Part shown: in pieces, positions 8,392 to 17,025 of the stretch
Numbering within the stretch: the stretch's first letter is position 1
How the letters are laid out: each line of letters begins with the position of its first letter
NCBI GenBank assembly: GCA_005885405.1
Contig: VAYN01000006.1
Location: 56,101-120,100 of the forward strand
Origin: Actinomycetota bacterium
GTDB taxonomy: Bacteria; Actinomycetota; Thermoleophilia; Solirubrobacterales; 70-9
Reading direction: 5' to 3'
DNA length: 64,000 nucleotides
Position numbers and translations under genes: made by a program
Notes under the pieces: model-generated
Seen by the model: the letters and a program-made list of their open reading frames with translations, nothing else
Told to the model about the DNA's origin: nothing
The model's database searches: none

Positions 8392-9831
8392 TCAGCGCCT
8401 GTGGTGGCGAACCGGGCGGATCGTCAGCCGCCGCGAGATCGCGCCGGCAAAGGTCTGATCCGCCTTGACCGTGACCCGGAAGCTGGAGCGGCGGCCGATC
8501 CGAGGCCGGAAGCGGGCGGAGCAGACCTGGTCGATCCGGCGGGTGCCGAGGTTGCGGCGGCCGCGCCACAGCGTTACCTGGCCGCCGCGGCGGCCGTTGC
8601 ACGGGCTGACCCAGGCGGAGATCAAGGCGCGGCGGTTGCGCTTGACCTTGCGGGTGGCGGCGCGGACGCCGACGTGCGAAGGGGCAAGGGTCACAGTTTT
8701 TTCGGCTTCGCCGCTGCAAGTAGTGGTGCCCGGACCGAGGAGGCGGTAGAGCGGGCCCGTGGCAGAGACGGCGTAGAGCCGGCCGCAGGAGTCCTCGCCG
8801 AAGGAGTCGAGACCGTTGACGTGGATGCCCTCGTAGCGGTCGGTGGCAAATGGTGCGGCCGGGGAGAAGGAACGGACGTCGCCGACGCAGTTGTCGCCGT
8901 AGAGGTAGCGCCCGTAGGTGTCGCCTAGCCCCGCGTCGCGGGCGACGTAGCCGCCGATGATCGCCGCGCAGCCGTCAGCGGGGTTGTCGTACTCGAAGAC
9001 GGGGAGGACGTAGCCGCTGGCAGGGGGGGAAGCGCACTCCGAATCGGTGGCCGGACCCGGCAGCGATCCCTCGAAGCAGTTCCAACCGAAGTTGGCGTTC
9101 TGGCCGATGCCCGGAGCGGCCGCGAGGTCGACCTCCTCCCGTTTGTCCTGGCCGACGTCGCCGATCCAGAGATCGCCGGTCTGGCGGTCGAAGGAGAAGC
9201 GGAAGGGGTTGCGGAGACCGAGGCTCCAGACGGCCGCGTCGGTGAGGCCGGTGGGACTTGGAACGATGCGGAGGATCTTCCCCAGCTGGCTCGTCGGGTC
9301 CTGGGAATTGTGAAGTTCGTCGTTGCCGCCACCCCCGTCCCCGGTCGAGGCGTAGAGGGCGCCGTCAGGGCCGAACTGGAGTTGGCCGCCGTTGTGGTTC
9401 GCGTTCTCGGAATGGGGGATCGGCGCAATCACGTCGCGGAGGCTGCCGGTCGGCGCCGTGGCGCCGGACGTGACCATTTCGGCGACGTGGATCTCGCCGG
9501 GTTCTTTCTCGCCGGTGTAGAAGAGGAAGAGGCGACCGCTGGTCGCGAAGTCGGGCGCGAGGGCGATCGATTGCAGGCCGCGCTCACTGGTGCAGCAGGA
9601 GACGGCCGAGCGGATGTCCGCAAAGGGCCTCACTTCGCCGTTTTCAACCACGACGATCGTGCCTTCACGCTCGACGACGAAAAGGCGGTCCGGATTCGCC
9701 GGGGCTGAGGTGACGTAGATCGGCTGCTGGAAGTTGCCGACCCGCTGCGTGGTCAGCGCCTGGGCGCTGCCCACGGTGATCGTCAAGCTGAGAATGGCCC
9801 CCGCCACCAGCTTCCAGAGCACGCGAAGCAC
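8392..9831 (-). CDS. Secreted PQQ-dependent sugar dehydrogenase-like beta-propeller protein
   Basis: The 479-residue product has a signal peptide (about residues 1-25) and a six-bladed GSDH/sorbosone-dehydrogenase propeller. Recognisable parts are the N-terminal QPIYVTS and LFVVEREG strands, the ERGLQSIALAPDF motif, and HSENANHNGGQL, which carries the histidine expected near the cofactor. A C-terminal arginine-rich Ig-like domain of about 100 residues follows the propeller. Family members oxidise aldoses with PQQ, although many homologues have unknown substrates and some lack activity. The GTG start is preceded at 6 nt by TACCTT, a leaderless-type promoter. The gene is divergent from the large membrane protein gene. 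Confidence 0.87.
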   Translation of the reverse strand: MLRVLWKLVAGAILSLTITVGSAQALTTQRVGNFQQPIYVTSAPANPDRLFVVEREGTIVVVENGEVRPFADIRSAVSCCTSERGLQSIALAPDFATSGRLFLFYTGEKEPGEIHVAEMVTSGATAPTGSLRDVIAPIPHSENANHNGGQLQFGPDGALYASTGDGGGGNDELHNSQDPTSQLGKILRIVPSPTGLTDAAVWSLGLRNPFRFSFDRQTGDLWIGDVGQDKREEVDLAAAPGIGQNANFGWNCFEGSLPGPATDSECASPPASGYVLPVFEYDNPADGCAAIIGGYVARDAGLGDTYGRYLYGDNCVGDVRSFSPAAPFATDRYEGIHVNGLDSFGEDSCGRLYAVSATGPLYRLLGPGTTTCSGEAEKTVTLAPSHVGVRAATRKVKRNRRALISAWVSPCNGRRGGQVTLWRGRRNLGTRRIDQVCSARFRPRIGRRSSFRVTVKADQTFAGAISRRLTIRPVRHHRR

Positions 9832-9837
9832 GTCTTC

Positions 9838-9843
9838 AAGGTA
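9838..9843 (-). promoter_or_regulatory. Putative -10 box of a leaderless promoter
   Basis: On the minus strand TACCTT lies 6 nt upstream of the GTG at 9831. No Shine-Dalgarno sequence is present. Confidence 0.4.
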
Positions 9844-9892
9844 GCTGACCGCTCGGCTTGCCTGCCGAGTCCGTCGATAATGTGGCCGCCCG

Positions 9893-12283
9893 TTGCTCCA
9901 CGACGCGCCGCCAAAGCCTGCCCCGGGCCGACAGCAGCGGCCCCTTCCCGGTCCGCTGCGAGACCCGCTGATCGTCTCGATCCTCGTCTACGCGGGGATC
10001 GCGCTCGTGGCGATGGTCACCGCCTATTTCACCGTCTTCTCGATCTTCGCCGCCTACGACGACGAGGGGACGGTGCTGGTCACCCTGCAGGGGTTCCTCG
10101 ACGGCCACGCCCTCTTCAGGGACGTGTACACGCCGTTCGGGCCCTTCTACTACGAGTTCTTCGGCAGTCTTTTCGCCCTCACCGGTAAGACCGTAGACAC
10201 CGACACCAGCCGCACGTTGGTCGCGATCCTCTGGGTCCTCACCAGCCTCCTCTACGGAGTCTCGATGCAGCGGGTGACCGGGCGCCTGACGCTCGGGGCG
10301 GCCTCGATGATGGTCGCCTTCGGCACCCTCAGCGTCCTCGCCAACGAGCCGATGCACGCGCAGGTCCTCTGTGTCCTCCTGCTCGGGACCCTGACTGCCC
10401 TCACCGCCTTCGGGCCGGGGAAGCGGCCGCGGATCAACGGCGCCGTGGCCGGTGCGGCGGTTGCCGCGCTTGTCCTCACCAAGCTCAACCTCGGCACCTA
10501 CGCCGCTGCCGCCGCCGTCCTCGCGGCCGTCCTCACCCTCGAGCCCTTGAGCAGCCGGGCCTGGATCCGCTGGCCGGTCGTCATCGGGGTCCTGGCGATG
10601 GCCCCCGCCGTCGCCCTCCGCGACCTCGGCGTGGAACCGGTGCGGACTTTCGTCGCGCTCGAGGTCCTGGCGATGGGTGCTGTGGTCGTCGCCGCCCATG
10701 GCATCCCCTTCCAGGGCCGGGGGAAGGGGCTTGCGCCCTGGGTGCTGGGGATGGCGATCGGCTTCGTCGGCGGGCTGGTCGCGATGCTGGTCGCGATCAT
10801 CCTCACGGGGCCGTCGCTTGCAGACGTCTACGGAGGGGTGGTGACCGAGGCGATGCGGGTCCGCGACGTCAATCCGGCTCCGGTGAAGATGCCGAGTGCC
10901 GCGCTTGACTGGGGGATCCTGACGCTCGCGGTGGCAATCGCCGCGCTGCAGCTGCGCCGGTCTGACTCCCCTCGACCTGGTCCATGGAGCGGCGGGCTGA
11001 GGATCCTCGCCGGCCTCGTGATCTGGATGGGGATCGCTCGAGTCGCGCCGGTCACCCTTAACCCCTCGCCGGAAAACCCGCTCTCGGTGCCGATGGTGTT
11101 GGCGTGGATCGCAGTTTTCCCGCCTGGCGGCCTGGCGCCGGAGTCTGAGTTCAAGCGTTACCTGCGGGTCTTCCTGCCGGCTCTGGCAGTTGCCGAGGCG
11201 GTGCAGGTCTACCCGGTCGCGGGCAGCCAGATGTTCATCGCCGCCGTCACCTTCGTCCCGGTCGGGGCGCTCTGTATTGCAGACGGTCTCACCGTGCTCC
11301 AGGCTTGGAGCGCAGAGCACGGGCGAATCGGCCTGGAGCGCTTCGGCGCGATTGCTCTGATCGCCCTGGTTGCGTTGGTCGCAGACCTCGGTTTGAACAC
11401 GATCGTCCGGCCAGGGATCAACTGGATCCATAACTACCGCGAAAACACGGCCTTGCCGTTCGCGGGCGCCACCAACCTGCACCTGCCCGAAGGAAAGGTG
11501 GAGGAATACACGGCGATGGTCGACGCCCTGCAGAAGCACCACTGCACCGAGTTCATCGGCTACCCGAACGTCGACAGCTTCTACTTGTGGTCAGGGATCG
11601 AACCGCCGCTTCCCTACCCTTCCGGCCCCTGGATCCTGGCGCTCGATAGCGAGCGGCAGCAGCGGGTCGTCGACCAACTGCGAGCCGCGAAGCGGCCCTG
11701 CGCGGTGCGCAGCGAACCCCTTGCAGCGCTCTGGCTGGGCGGCCGCGAAGTCGAGCAGCGGCCCCTCGTGCGCTACATCTTCGCCAACTTCAAGCCGGTC
11801 GAGGCCGTGGGGGAATGGGAATTCATGCTGCCGAAAGGACCGGCAGGGAGCGGACGGCAGAGCACCGGCCCGGTCTCTGCGCCGACGACGGCGACCGCCG
11901 CCGCAAAGCCCGGAGCGACATCGAGGTCCTGCACCGCCACCGGTGTCCGCCTCGGCTCGGAGCCGAGGCCGGTTCCGAGGCACTTGAGCCGGGCCTCGTG
12001 CCGGGCCCAGGCCCTGTGGAAGACGGCTGCCCGTTCGTCCTCGGGGGCTGCGCTGACAGCTGCGGCGTCGGCGGCAGGCAGGGCGCGCTCGGCTAGTGCC
12101 CGCAAGTCGCGCTCCGGCCTGATCAGCTCGACGTCCACCCCGACGTCTTGTTCGGCTACCGCGATCAGCGCCAGGCCCTCCGAGTGGCTGAGGTTGAACC
12201 CCAGCCCGCCGCCGGCCGCCAGCCGCGGCTTGCCGGCCTCGCCGACCTCGATCTCGATCGCCGCCGGCGGAAGCTCCAGGTAA
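9893..12283 (+). CDS. Large polytopic membrane protein, GT-C-glycosyltransferase-like, with an aberrant C-terminal tail
   Basis: About the first 500 codons encode ten or more hydrophobic segments. They are followed by a soluble domain up to about nt 11845. An acidic pair in the first outside loop (YDDEG) and the segment FRDVYTPFGPFYYEFFG resemble the PMT_2/ArnT type of lipid-linked sugar transferases. The start appears to be a TTG preceded by GATAAT. The tail from about nt 11850 to the stop is low-complexity, rich in Ser, Ala and Arg, and runs antisense through a convincing phosphopantetheinyl transferase gene. It is therefore probably not functional sequence, and the ancestral stop seems to have been lost. 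A role in transferring sugar from a polyprenyl carrier on the outer face of the membrane is inferred from topology and neighbours. Confidence 0.7.
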   Translation: MLHDAPPKPAPGRQQRPLPGPLRDPLIVSILVYAGIALVAMVTAYFTVFSIFAAYDDEGTVLVTLQGFLDGHALFRDVYTPFGPFYYEFFGSLFALTGKTVDTDTSRTLVAILWVLTSLLYGVSMQRVTGRLTLGAASMMVAFGTLSVLANEPMHAQVLCVLLLGTLTALTAFGPGKRPRINGAVAGAAVAALVLTKLNLGTYAAAAAVLAAVLTLEPLSSRAWIRWPVVIGVLAMAPAVALRDLGVEPVRTFVALEVLAMGAVVVAAHGIPFQGRGKGLAPWVLGMAIGFVGGLVAMLVAIILTGPSLADVYGGVVTEAMRVRDVNPAPVKMPSAALDWGILTLAVAIAALQLRRSDSPRPGPWSGGLRILAGLVIWMGIARVAPVTLNPSPENPLSVPMVLAWIAVFPPGGLAPESEFKRYLRVFLPALAVAEAVQVYPVAGSQMFIAAVTFVPVGALCIADGLTVLQAWSAEHGRIGLERFGAIALIALVALVADLGLNTIVRPGINWIHNYRENTALPFAGATNLHLPEGKVEEYTAMVDALQKHHCTEFIGYPNVDSFYLWSGIEPPLPYPSGPWILALDSERQQRVVDQLRAAKRPCAVRSEPLAALWLGGREVEQRPLVRYIFANFKPVEAVGEWEFMLPKGPAGSGRQSTGPVSAPTTATAAAKPGATSRSCTATGVRLGSEPRPVPRHLSRASCRAQALWKTAARSSSGAALTAAASAAGRARSASARKSRSGLISSTSTPTSCSATAISARPSEWLRLNPSPPPAASRGLPASPTSISIAAGGSSR

Positions 12284-12450
12284 TCCGCGAGGACGCGGCG
12301 CAGCGCCCAGCGTGAGGCGACCCAGCGCCGGCCGGGCTCCGCCCGCAGGAAGTCGCCGGCCCGCTTGCGCTCCTCCGGGGGGAGCTCCTCCGATCCCGGC
12401 CAGCCAGGCTCGTCGAGGGCGGCATGCCAGATATGGACCCCGTCGATCAC
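11773..12450 (-). CDS. 4'-phosphopantetheinyl transferase (Sfp type)
   Basis: The product transfers phosphopantetheine from CoA to carrier proteins. With a GTG start at 12450 it has 225 residues. The hallmark motifs are FNLSHS (85-90), GVDVE (104-108; Asp106 and Glu108 bind Mg) and the WARHEARLK helix (Glu152 and Lys156). The length matches Sfp-type enzymes rather than AcpS. The C-terminal 40 or so residues after the usual final strand look non-conserved, and the gene overlaps the tail of the convergent membrane-protein frame by about 510 nt. It starts 28 nt from the divergent epimerase gene. No polyketide or nonribosomal synthase is in the window, so the substrate carrier protein lies elsewhere. 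Confidence 0.85.
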   Translation of the reverse strand: MIDGVHIWHAALDEPGWPGSEELPPEERKRAGDFLRAEPGRRWVASRWALRRVLADYLELPPAAIEIEVGEAGKPRLAAGGGLGFNLSHSEGLALIAVAEQDVGVDVELIRPERDLRALAERALPAADAAAVSAAPEDERAAVFHRAWARHEARLKCLGTGLGSEPRRTPVAVQDLDVAPGFAAAVAVVGAETGPVLCRPLPAGPFGSMNSHSPTASTGLKLAKM

Positions 12451-12464
12451 GCGTTTGCAACTGA

Positions 12465-12470
12465 TAGCTT
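12465..12470 (+). promoter_or_regulatory. Putative -10 box for the epimerase operon
   Basis: TAGCTT lies 8 nt upstream of the TTG proposed as start of the epimerase gene at 12479. The whole divergent spacer is only 28 nt, which leaves no room for a conventional leader on either side. Confidence 0.35.
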
Positions 12471-12478
12471 CGCACGCC

Positions 12479-13570
12479 TTGACTCGCCTCTTGATCACCG
12501 GTGGCGCGGGGTTCGTCGGCTCCAACCTCGCCGTCTCGCTCGCTTCCAGGCATCCCGATTGGGAGGTCCTGGTCCTGGACAACCTCTACCGGCGCGGGTC
12601 GGAACTGAACCTGCCGCGCCTCGAAGAGGCGGGGGTCGAGTTCGTCAAGGGAGACGTCCGCGAGCCCGCTGATCTGCAGGCGCTGCCGGAGCTGACGGCG
12701 CTGATCGAGTGCTCGGCCGAGCCTTCGGTGATGAGCGGAGTCGACGGCGACACCGGCTACCTCGTCCACACCAACCTCACCGGCGCCTACAACTGCCTCG
12801 AGCTTGCCCGCCGCGACAGCGCCTTTGTCGTCTTCCTCTCGACCAGCCGGGTCTATCCGGTGGCGCCGCAGGTGGAACTGAATCTCGACGAGGTCGAGAC
12901 GCGGTTTGAGATCGCCGCCGAGCAGGCGGTGCGGGGCGTCTCCCCTCGCGGGATCTCCGAGGAGTTCCCGCTCGAAGGCGCGAGGACGCTGTACGGCGCG
13001 ACCAAGCTCGCCGCCGAGATGCTGATCGAGGAGTACCGGGAGACGCTCGGCGTCCCCGCCGTGATCGACCGCTGCGGCGTCATCGCCGGCCCTTGGCAGA
13101 TGGGCAAGGTCGACCAGGGTGTCTTCACCCATTGGATGCTCGCCCACCACTTCCGCAACCCACTCAGCTACATCGGGTTCGGGGGGCATGGAAAACAGGT
13201 ACGTGACCTCCTCCACGTCGAGGACCTGGTCGACCTCGTCGAGCGCCAACTGCTCGATCCGGCGGCCTGGGATGGACGCACGGTGAACGTCGGCGGCGGC
13301 CGCGAGTGCAGCCTCTCGCTGTGTGAGACGACTGAGATCTGCCAGCGCCTGACCGGCAACGAAGTGCCGATCACGCCGGTCGAGGAGACGCGGCAGGGGG
13401 ACGTGCCGATATATCTGTCTGACTGTACGAGGCTTTTCGGCCTGGACGAGTGGCGGCCGCGGCGCAGCGCCGAGATGGTGCTTGCCGACATCGGAGAGTG
13501 GATTGCCGTCGATCCTGAGCGGATCGCCCAGGCTCTTGAAATCGACGCCCCAGCAGGGGGAAGGGAGTAA
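12479..13570 (+). CDS. NAD-dependent nucleotide-sugar epimerase/dehydratase (SDR extended)
   Basis: The product is an extended short-chain dehydrogenase. The Rossmann motif [10 protein letters not shown] is at the N-terminus, STSRVYPV carries the catalytic serine/threonine region, and YGATK supplies the Tyr/Lys pair. The family is closest in style to CDP-paratose/CDP-tyvelose 2-epimerases and UDP-sugar epimerases. Translation most likely starts at TTG 12479, because the glycine-rich motif must be near the N-terminus; the upstream open frame lies over the divergent transferase gene. It is followed after 2 nt by a second, related epimerase and then by a glycosyltransferase, forming a three-gene operon that probably makes and transfers one unusual sugar. 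Confidence 0.85.
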   Translation: MTRLLITGGAGFVGSNLAVSLASRHPDWEVLVLDNLYRRGSELNLPRLEEAGVEFVKGDVREPADLQALPELTALIECSAEPSVMSGVDGDTGYLVHTNLTGAYNCLELARRDSAFVVFLSTSRVYPVAPQVELNLDEVETRFEIAAEQAVRGVSPRGISEEFPLEGARTLYGATKLAAEMLIEEYRETLGVPAVIDRCGVIAGPWQMGKVDQGVFTHWMLAHHFRNPLSYIGFGGHGKQVRDLLHVEDLVDLVERQLLDPAAWDGRTVNVGGGRECSLSLCETTEICQRLTGNEVPITPVEETRQGDVPIYLSDCTRLFGLDEWRPRRSAEMVLADIGEWIAVDPERIAQALEIDAPAGGRE

Positions 13571-13572
13571 GC

Positions 13573-14649
13573 GTGCCGGTCGCGATTATCACTGGTTCCG
13601 GGGGCCTGATCGGCTCCGAGGCGGTCGACCACTTCGTCTCTCAGGGGTTCGACGTGGTCGGGATCGAGAACGACATGCGAGCCCGCTTCTTCGGTCCCGA
13701 ATCCTCGACCTCGCACGTGACCCAGCGTCTGGTCGAGGCCTACCCGACTGCTTTCAGCTGGGAGAACGCCGACACCCGCGACGCCGAGACCGTCGAGGGA
13801 ATCTTCCGCCGCCACGCGGGCCAGATCGAGCTAGTCATCCACACTGCCGCCCAGCCCTCGCACGACTGGGCCGCGAGCGAGCCGCAGACCGACTTTGGCG
13901 TCAACGCCAACGGCACCCTCAATTTGCTCGAGGCGGCGCGGGCGCACTGCCCCGACGCCCCCTTCGTCTTCTGCTCGACCAACAAGGTCTACGGCGACAC
14001 GCCCAACCGCCTGCCGTTGCAGAGCCTGGAGAAGCGGCTGGAGCTGCCCGAGGACCATCACTACTTCAAGGGGATCGACACGAGCATGTCGATCGACTCC
14101 TCGACCCACTCGCTGTTCGGCGTCTCCAAGTGCGCCGCCGACCTGCTGGTCCAGGAGTACGGCCGCTACTTCGATATGCCGACCGTCGCCTTCCGCGGCG
14201 GCTGCCTGACCGGTCCCCAGCACGCCGGTGCCAAGCTCCACGGCTTCCTCGCCTACCTGATGAAGTGCACCGTCACCGGCACGCCCTACACCGTTTTCGG
14301 CTACGGAGGCAAGCAGGTCCGCGACAACATCCACAGCGCCGACTTGATCGCCGCTTTCGACGCCTACCGCCAAGCGCCCCGCCCCGCCGCCGTCTACAAC
14401 ATCGGCGGCGGCCGCTTCAGCAACTGTTCGATGTTGGAGGCGATCGATGCCTGCGAGCGGATCGCCGGCCGCGAGCTGCAATGGGAGATGGGGGAGGAGC
14501 CACGGATAGGCGACCACCGCTGGTGGATCTCCGACCTCGAGCCGTTCAAGACCGACTACCCCGACTTCGACCTGCGCTACGGGATCGAGGAGATCCTGCG
14601 GGAGATGTACGAGCAGAACGTCGAGCGCTGGGTCGGCGCCACCGCCTGA
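13573..14649 (+). CDS. CDP-paratose 2-epimerase-like SDR protein lacking the catalytic Tyr of YxxxK
   Basis: This 358-residue extended SDR has the nucleotide-binding motif [10 protein letters not shown] at its N-terminus, followed by HTAAQPSHD, and resembles the CDP-tyvelose/paratose epimerase group. It has [13 protein letters not shown] and then [11 protein letters not shown], so the usual YxxxK motif reads FGVSK with Phe in the Tyr position. I recall similar replacement in close homologues, so it may be a family trait rather than a mutation, and it suggests altered chemistry. The gene starts with GTG and follows its partner epimerase after 2 nt. The next gene, a family-2 glycosyltransferase, begins 4 nt downstream. 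The substrate and reaction are uncertain. Confidence 0.83.
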   Translation: MPVAIITGSGGLIGSEAVDHFVSQGFDVVGIENDMRARFFGPESSTSHVTQRLVEAYPTAFSWENADTRDAETVEGIFRRHAGQIELVIHTAAQPSHDWAASEPQTDFGVNANGTLNLLEAARAHCPDAPFVFCSTNKVYGDTPNRLPLQSLEKRLELPEDHHYFKGIDTSMSIDSSTHSLFGVSKCAADLLVQEYGRYFDMPTVAFRGGCLTGPQHAGAKLHGFLAYLMKCTVTGTPYTVFGYGGKQVRDNIHSADLIAAFDAYRQAPRPAAVYNIGGGRFSNCSMLEAIDACERIAGRELQWEMGEEPRIGDHRWWISDLEPFKTDYPDFDLRYGIEEILREMYEQNVERWVGATA

Positions 14650-14653
14650 ACTG

Positions 14654-15403
14654 ATGGCGGAGGCAATGAAGCTGTCGGTGGTGATGCCGGCGCAAAACGA
14701 GGAGGGCTCGGTCGGCAGGACGGTCGAAGGAGTCGCCAACGTCCTCGATCGCGAGGGGATCGATTACGAGGTTGTCGTCGTCAACGACGACTCGACGGAC
14801 TCGACCGAAGCGGTCGTCGCCGCCCTCGGCGAGGCCAATCCGCGCATCCGCGTCCACCGCTCCCACAACGAACGCGGCTTCGGCAACGCGATCCGCGCCG
14901 GCCTCGACGTCTTCGAGGGCGACGCCGTGGCGATCGTGATGGCCGACGCCTCCGACGACCCGGAGGACCTGGTCCGCTACTACCGCGTCCTCGAGCAGGG
15001 CTTCGACTGCGCCTTCGGCTCCCGCTTCGTCCCCGGAGCCAAGGTTTACGACTACCCGCGGGTCAAGTACTTCGTCAACCGGCTCGCCAACCAGTTCATC
15101 CGCGTCCTCTTCCGCCACCGCTACAACGACACCACCAACGCCTTCAAGGCCTACCGGCGCGAGGTTGTCGAGACGATCCAACCGCTGCTTTCCAAACACT
15201 TCAATCTCACCGTCGAGATGCCGCTGAAGGCGATTGTCCGCGGCCACAGCTACGAGGTGGTCCCGACCTCCTGGACCAACCGAACCAGCGGCGAGGCGAA
15301 GCTGGCGATGAAAGAGATGGGCAGCCGCTACCTCTTCATCGTCCTCTACGTCTGGCTGGAGATGACGCTCAGCCGGGGCGACTACCGCAAAGGCGGTCGG
15401 TAG
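14654..15403 (+). CDS. Family 2 glycosyltransferase (polyprenyl-phosphate sugar synthase-like)
   Basis: The 249-residue protein is a GT-A fold family-2 enzyme. The N-terminal strand LSVVMPAQNEEGSV is typical of the DPM1 subgroup. VVVNDDSTDST and MADASDDPEDL carry the acidic nucleotide- and metal-binding residues, and FGSRFVPG follows. There is no C-terminal transmembrane pair, so it is the short form of the group. Such enzymes load a sugar from a nucleotide donor onto polyprenyl phosphate at the inner membrane face, supplying GT-C transferases. It is the third gene of the epimerase operon and would use the sugar these two enzymes produce (inference). Confidence 0.87.
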   Translation: MAEAMKLSVVMPAQNEEGSVGRTVEGVANVLDREGIDYEVVVVNDDSTDSTEAVVAALGEANPRIRVHRSHNERGFGNAIRAGLDVFEGDAVAIVMADASDDPEDLVRYYRVLEQGFDCAFGSRFVPGAKVYDYPRVKYFVNRLANQFIRVLFRHRYNDTTNAFKAYRREVVETIQPLLSKHFNLTVEMPLKAIVRGHSYEVVPTSWTNRTSGEAKLAMKEMGSRYLFIVLYVWLEMTLSRGDYRKGGR

Positions 15404-15409
15404 GAAGTC

Positions 15410-16399
15410 TTATAAGAGGCTTAGTTCCCGCACTCGCTGCGCGAAGTTCTCCCAATAGGACGGATCGCTAGGGGGGATTCCCGTTTCGAGGGTCGCGCCG
15501 CTGAAACGAAGGTCCAAGTCGACTTCTTCAACCAGGCTCTGGGCCTCGCTCGAAAGCATGTACTTGCTCAGATTCTGTTTCGTGGGGTCGGCCAGCCAGC
15601 GAAGGATCTTCCTGTAGGCGGTGAAACGCTGAGGCCAATCTCGGTGCTGCGGAAGGCTACCGAGCGCGAGGAAATCAGCCCAATGCTGGCGGGAGACCTC
15701 GAGCCGCTGTTCATTGCCGAGCTCCCAGGAGCCCAGAGCGCCGGCTTCCCGAAGCGCGCCGACCGCCTCCTGAACGTTGCGCTTCGTGTAGGCGGTTGAG
15801 CGTGCGAGCGCCTGCACTTCCATCCACGGCGTCTCGGCGGTCAGCAGGACACGCACCGCCTCCGCACGCACCCCGATCCCGAGGAGCAGTCGCAAGCGAA
15901 AGGCGAAGTTGATCGGGAGGCGGAGGTCTGGGCTCTGCGACTTTCCGGTCGGCTCTGAGAGTGGCTTCAGAAATCCCTGCGCGAGAAAGGCGGGGTCTGG
16001 CTCGACAATCGGCAGTCGGGAGTTCCGAAAAAAAGGCTGGGGGGCGTTCTCCCGCTCGGCAGGCGCCGCCTTCGCTCCAAGACGCGGCCGCCTTCGCTTC
16101 TGCCCCATCCATCCCAAGACGGCCTCTACCAGCGCTCGGTCGGCATCGTCAATTGCCAGGTTGCGCAGCCGCTGGACGCTGATCAGGCGTTCATTGGTCA
16201 GGAGCCAGTCGAGCACCTCCTCGAAGAGCCGCGGCTCTTCGCGACCCACCTCCATGCTCAAGAGGAGGAGAGCCTCAGGATCGGCCGACCACGGATCCTG
16301 TCGAGGGCTGGGTGCTGAAAGGCCCATCTGAGCCCACTGATCCCAGAGGAAGCCGGCGAGTCGTTGTTGCAGTTCCTCCCTAAGGCTCGAGATCGACAT
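15410..16399 (-). CDS. Conserved protein partnered with a nucleotidyltransferase; probable winged-helix region
   Basis: I do not recognise a named family for this 329-residue protein. It is mostly helical. Residues about 175-245 (RLLLGIGVRAEAVRVLL through ALREAGALG) look like a winged helix-turn-helix, similar to DNA-binding partners of nucleotidyltransferase toxins. A glutamine- and arginine-rich linker lies near residues 95-120. The gene starts 20 nt inside the end of the upstream nucleotidyltransferase gene, so the two are translationally coupled. Base composition here is less extreme than in the flanking polysaccharide genes, which suggests acquisition. A role as the regulator or antitoxin of a two-gene module is inferred. 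Confidence 0.6.
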   Translation of the reverse strand: MSISSLREELQQRLAGFLWDQWAQMGLSAPSPRQDPWSADPEALLLLSMEVGREEPRLFEEVLDWLLTNERLISVQRLRNLAIDDADRALVEAVLGWMGQKRRRPRLGAKAAPAERENAPQPFFRNSRLPIVEPDPAFLAQGFLKPLSEPTGKSQSPDLRLPINFAFRLRLLLGIGVRAEAVRVLLTAETPWMEVQALARSTAYTKRNVQEAVGALREAGALGSWELGNEQRLEVSRQHWADFLALGSLPQHRDWPQRFTAYRKILRWLADPTKQNLSKYMLSSEAQSLVEEVDLDLRFSGATLETGIPPSDPSYWENFAQRVRELSLL

Positions 16400-16967
16400 C
16401 TTTCACCCCCAAGTGTTGGAGCACGTCGCGAAGCACTTGGGCGAAACCGGGCGAAGGGTCATGCGAGCGGCTCCACCCAGCCGCTGCCAGTAGCTCATCT
16501 TCCGTGGCTGCCAACGCGTGAAGATCCTCCTCGTGCTTCCCCGGTCCCTGGTCCACGAGGGCGTAGAGCTTGAAGTGGATTTGGTCGTAGCGAGAGGCGA
16601 AGTAGACGGTCAGCCCCGAGCCGTAGTCGTTTCGCTCTAGGCGGTCGACGAACCCCTCGGGGAGGCCGAGCTCCAGGAGATCGGTGGGCCCAGAGTTGAG
16701 CCATTCGGGCGGAAGAGAGAAATCGCGAGCGACCCGGTCACGAGCAGCCTGCAGTCCACTGGGCAGCGGCTTGGCCCTGCCGAGACCCTCCTCGGATCGC
16801 AGGGCAAGGATGTCGACATCGCGGGTAGAGCGTTCGATGATCCCCAGCGCCAGCAGGCCTGAGCCTCCGACCACGACGAGCTCGTAATGTTCCCCCGACG
16901 CCGCGAGCTGCTCGCCCAGGGCCCTGAGAAGGCTGTCGGCGACCTCTTTGTTGATGACGTCTGACAT
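16380..16967 (-). CDS. Nucleotidyltransferase-fold protein (DUF6036/AbiEii-like)
   Basis: The 195-residue product has the minimal nucleotidyltransferase core. The motif VVGGSGLLALG is followed after about 10 residues by RSTRDVDIL, which supplies the G-S and Asp-x-Asp metal-binding residues. Such small enzymes are found as toxins in AbiE/MenAT-type toxin-antitoxin or abortive-infection pairs and modify tRNA or proteins, but this subgroup is poorly studied. The ATG at 16967 was chosen because the frame upstream has no conserved sequence and a TAACAT box lies 11 nt upstream. The downstream gene overlaps by 20 nt. Function is inferred from motif and pairing only. Confidence 0.72.
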   Translation of the reverse strand: MSDVINKEVADSLLRALGEQLAASGEHYELVVVGGSGLLALGIIERSTRDVDILALRSEEGLGRAKPLPSGLQAARDRVARDFSLPPEWLNSGPTDLLELGLPEGFVDRLERNDYGSGLTVYFASRYDQIHFKLYALVDQGPGKHEEDLHALAATEDELLAAAGWSRSHDPSPGFAQVLRDVLQHLGVKDVDLEP

Positions 16968-17025
16968 TCCAGCCCAGGATGTTAGACATCGTGGCCGCGC
17001 CCGGTGCAACCTCGTTTGCAACTCC

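Noticed and set aside
9836-11542. A 568-codon antisense frame rich in His, Asp, Arg and Gln
   Set aside because: It is the complement of hydrophobic transmembrane codons of the membrane protein, which always gives such charged products.
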